Shown here piece by piece: positions 62,827 to 64,000 of a stretch of DNA of 64,000 bases (position 1 is the stretch's first letter; each line of letters opens with the position of its first letter). Source of the stretch: Croceicoccus gelatinilyticus (lineage in GTDB: Bacteria > Pseudomonadota > Alphaproteobacteria > Sphingomonadales > Sphingomonadaceae); contig NZ_JAHCBF010000003.1 in assembly GCF_018398395.1 (NCBI RefSeq), positions 62,001-126,000 on the forward strand. The letters run 5' to 3'. Position numbers and translations under genes: made by a program. Under the pieces are notes generated by a model. The model made no database searches, had not been told where the DNA came from, and worked only from the letters and a program-made list of their open reading frames with translations.

Positions 62827-64000
62827 TCAGAAAGCGCGATGGTGGACCAGCACTCGCAGGGTTGCGAAAATGATTCCGACGTCGCGCCAGATCGACCAGC
62901 CGTCGAGATATTGAAGGTCTGCCTGCAGCCGGTCGAGTAGGTCGACCTCGTTCTCGGTCGCGCCGCGAAACCCGCGGATCTGCGCCAGTCCGGTGAGTCC
63001 GGGTTTGAGCATGTGCCGCTGCCAATAACGCTCGTCGACTTCCCAGAACAGCTTGTCCCCGGCCTGCGATCCCGGCGCGTGGGGGCGCGGGCCGACAACG
63101 CTCATTTCCCCAGACAGGACATTGAACAGCTGCGGCAGTTCGTCGATCGACGTCCGGCGGATGAACCGGCCTATGCGGGTCACGCGATCATCATCGCGGC
63201 TTGCGGATCGCGTGCCGTGTTCATCCTGCCGATCAAGCCGCATGGACCGGAACTTGTACATGCGGAAAAACCGGCTCGCCCGACCTGTCCGCTTTTGTAC
63301 GAATAGCGAAGGCCCCCGGTCCTCGGCCCAGATCAGCACGGCGACCGCCAGCATCAAGGGGGACAGGATTATGATAGCAGGGATCGTCAGGGCCAGATCC
63401 AGCATCCGCTTCATCGCCCGCGCGCGCAGGCCCAGCGGCTTGTGCGAAACGAGAAGAAAGCCCTGACCGCCGACGTGGTTGGCCCCCAGAGCGCCCAGCT
63501 TCTCCACCCTTTCGTCAACGACCTCGCCTTCGACGGATAGCCCCTTGAGCGCCATTGCCCAGGCGAGCTTGCGGTCATCTTCACAAGTGATGAGCACCCG
63601 ATCCATCGGTCCGAACCATTGCCCGAGCCTGTCCAGTGCCACCGGATCGCTAAGGTCTGGGCGCAGAGCCTCCGCCCTCGCATCGACGACATAGGCACCT
63701 GGAAACGCGACATCGGGCCCACCATCATTGACGACGAGCACGTTCTCGATCCGCTCACCACAGCGCCATCGTACGAAGCGGCGCATGGCAATACGCAATG
63801 CAGGTAGAACGACAAGGCAACCCGATATGCCGAGCAGGAAAACAAGGCGGGAATAGATTGATGCGGTCTTGCTGAGATAGGTGAGCAAAACCATCGCCAA
63901 GGCCGCCAGCACGACCGCGCGCAACACCGCGCCCATGGTCCGCCAGGACACACGCAGAGCGCCCAGGTTATAGGCCCCGTTATAAAGCGCCACTGTCAGA
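62827..64000 (-). CDS. Polyprenyl-phosphate sugar-1-phosphate transferase (priming enzyme), 5' end cut
   Basis: The frame is open to the right edge; at least 390 residues are visible. Membrane helices and a nucleotide-fold-like middle part are followed by the Bac_transf domain: KRMLDLALTIPAIIILSPLM, VQKRTGR, MYKFRSMR, DELPQLFNVLSGEMSVVGPRP and LKPGLTGLAQIRGF. It starts repeat-unit synthesis by moving a sugar phosphate onto undecaprenyl phosphate, as WcaJ does. The first residues lie outside the window; an internal GTG at 63993 is not taken as the start. Confidence 0.93.
   Translation of the reverse strand, partial: LTVALYNGAYNLGALRVSWRTMGAVLRAVVLAALAMVLLTYLSKTASIYSRLVFLLGISGCLVVLPALRIAMRRFVRWRCGERIENVLVVNDGGPDVAFPGAYVVDARAEALRPDLSDPVALDRLGQWFGPMDRVLITCEDDRKLAWAMALKGLSVEGEVVDERVEKLGALGANHVGGQGFLLVSHKPLGLRARAMKRMLDLALTIPAIIILSPLMLAVAVLIWAEDRGPSLFVQKRTGRASRFFRMYKFRSMRLDRQDEHGTRSASRDDDRVTRIGRFIRRTSIDELPQLFNVLSGEMSVVGPRPHAPGSQAGDKLFWEVDERYWQRHMLKPGLTGLAQIRGFRGATENEVDLLDRLQADLQYLDGWSIWRDVGIIFATLRVLVHHRAF

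Overview
The window is about 64 kb of GC-rich, densely packed chromosomal DNA from an alphaproteobacterium. A CtrA cell-cycle regulator with GANTC (CcrM-type) sites in its promoter, a DUF4167 protein, an RNase D-lptC-lptA cluster, small DESFPASD proteins and an alphaproteobacterial-style RpoN together point to Sphingomonadales, most likely the Erythrobacteraceae. That placement is an inference, because the window has no rRNA gene. I found no tRNA, rRNA, CRISPR array or insertion sequence.

Region 1 (1-43 kb) is mainly housekeeping genes. It runs: a DUF1275 fragment, a vanadium-haloperoxidase-like PAP2 protein, ctrA, a CcmI-like TPR protein, a methyltransferase, rpoN-lptB, pmbA plus a BON/MscS channel, ppa, an M61 peptidase, hisS-prfA-prmC, a DUF4167 protein, lnt, metK, a GH24 lysozyme, a 5'-nucleotidase, the operon scoA-HAD lipoprotein-scoB-gpx, glnE-bcp-DUF455, an M23 peptidase with a structured leader, a large MASE1/PAS hybrid histidine kinase, galU, murA, a two-TM coiled-coil protein, a stress-type small protein, a DUF305 protein, two GNATs, ung, and rnd-lptC-lptA. 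The LPS-transport genes lptC-lptA and lptB-rpoN, usually contiguous, lie 35 kb apart on opposite strands. A single inversion would produce exactly this arrangement.

Region 2 (43-64 kb) is an exopolysaccharide locus of Wzx/Wzy type. It contains a priming sugar-phosphate transferase (cut by the right edge), an O-antigen-ligase-like protein, Wza and Wzc homologues, a flippase, a polymerase, four glycosyltransferases, a WcaF-like acetyltransferase, and gmd and fcl for GDP-L-fucose. Gene order is mosaic, with many strand switches. Two things stand out. The first is a two-gene module (45.0-47.5 kb) that looks like a phage tail protein plus tailspike-type beta-helix. The second is a deletion scar between gmd and fcl, which keeps the start of a DegT-type sugar aminotransferase and the end of a GT14-type glycosyltransferase. 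Together these suggest recent turnover of the sugar composition.

How the genes work together: galU (UDP-glucose), gmd/fcl (GDP-fucose), the glycosyltransferases and the Wzx/Wzy/Wza/Wzc machinery make and export a fucose-containing polysaccharide. murA, lnt, lptA/B/C and the M23 and GH24 enzymes serve the envelope. ctrA and the hybrid kinase are regulatory.
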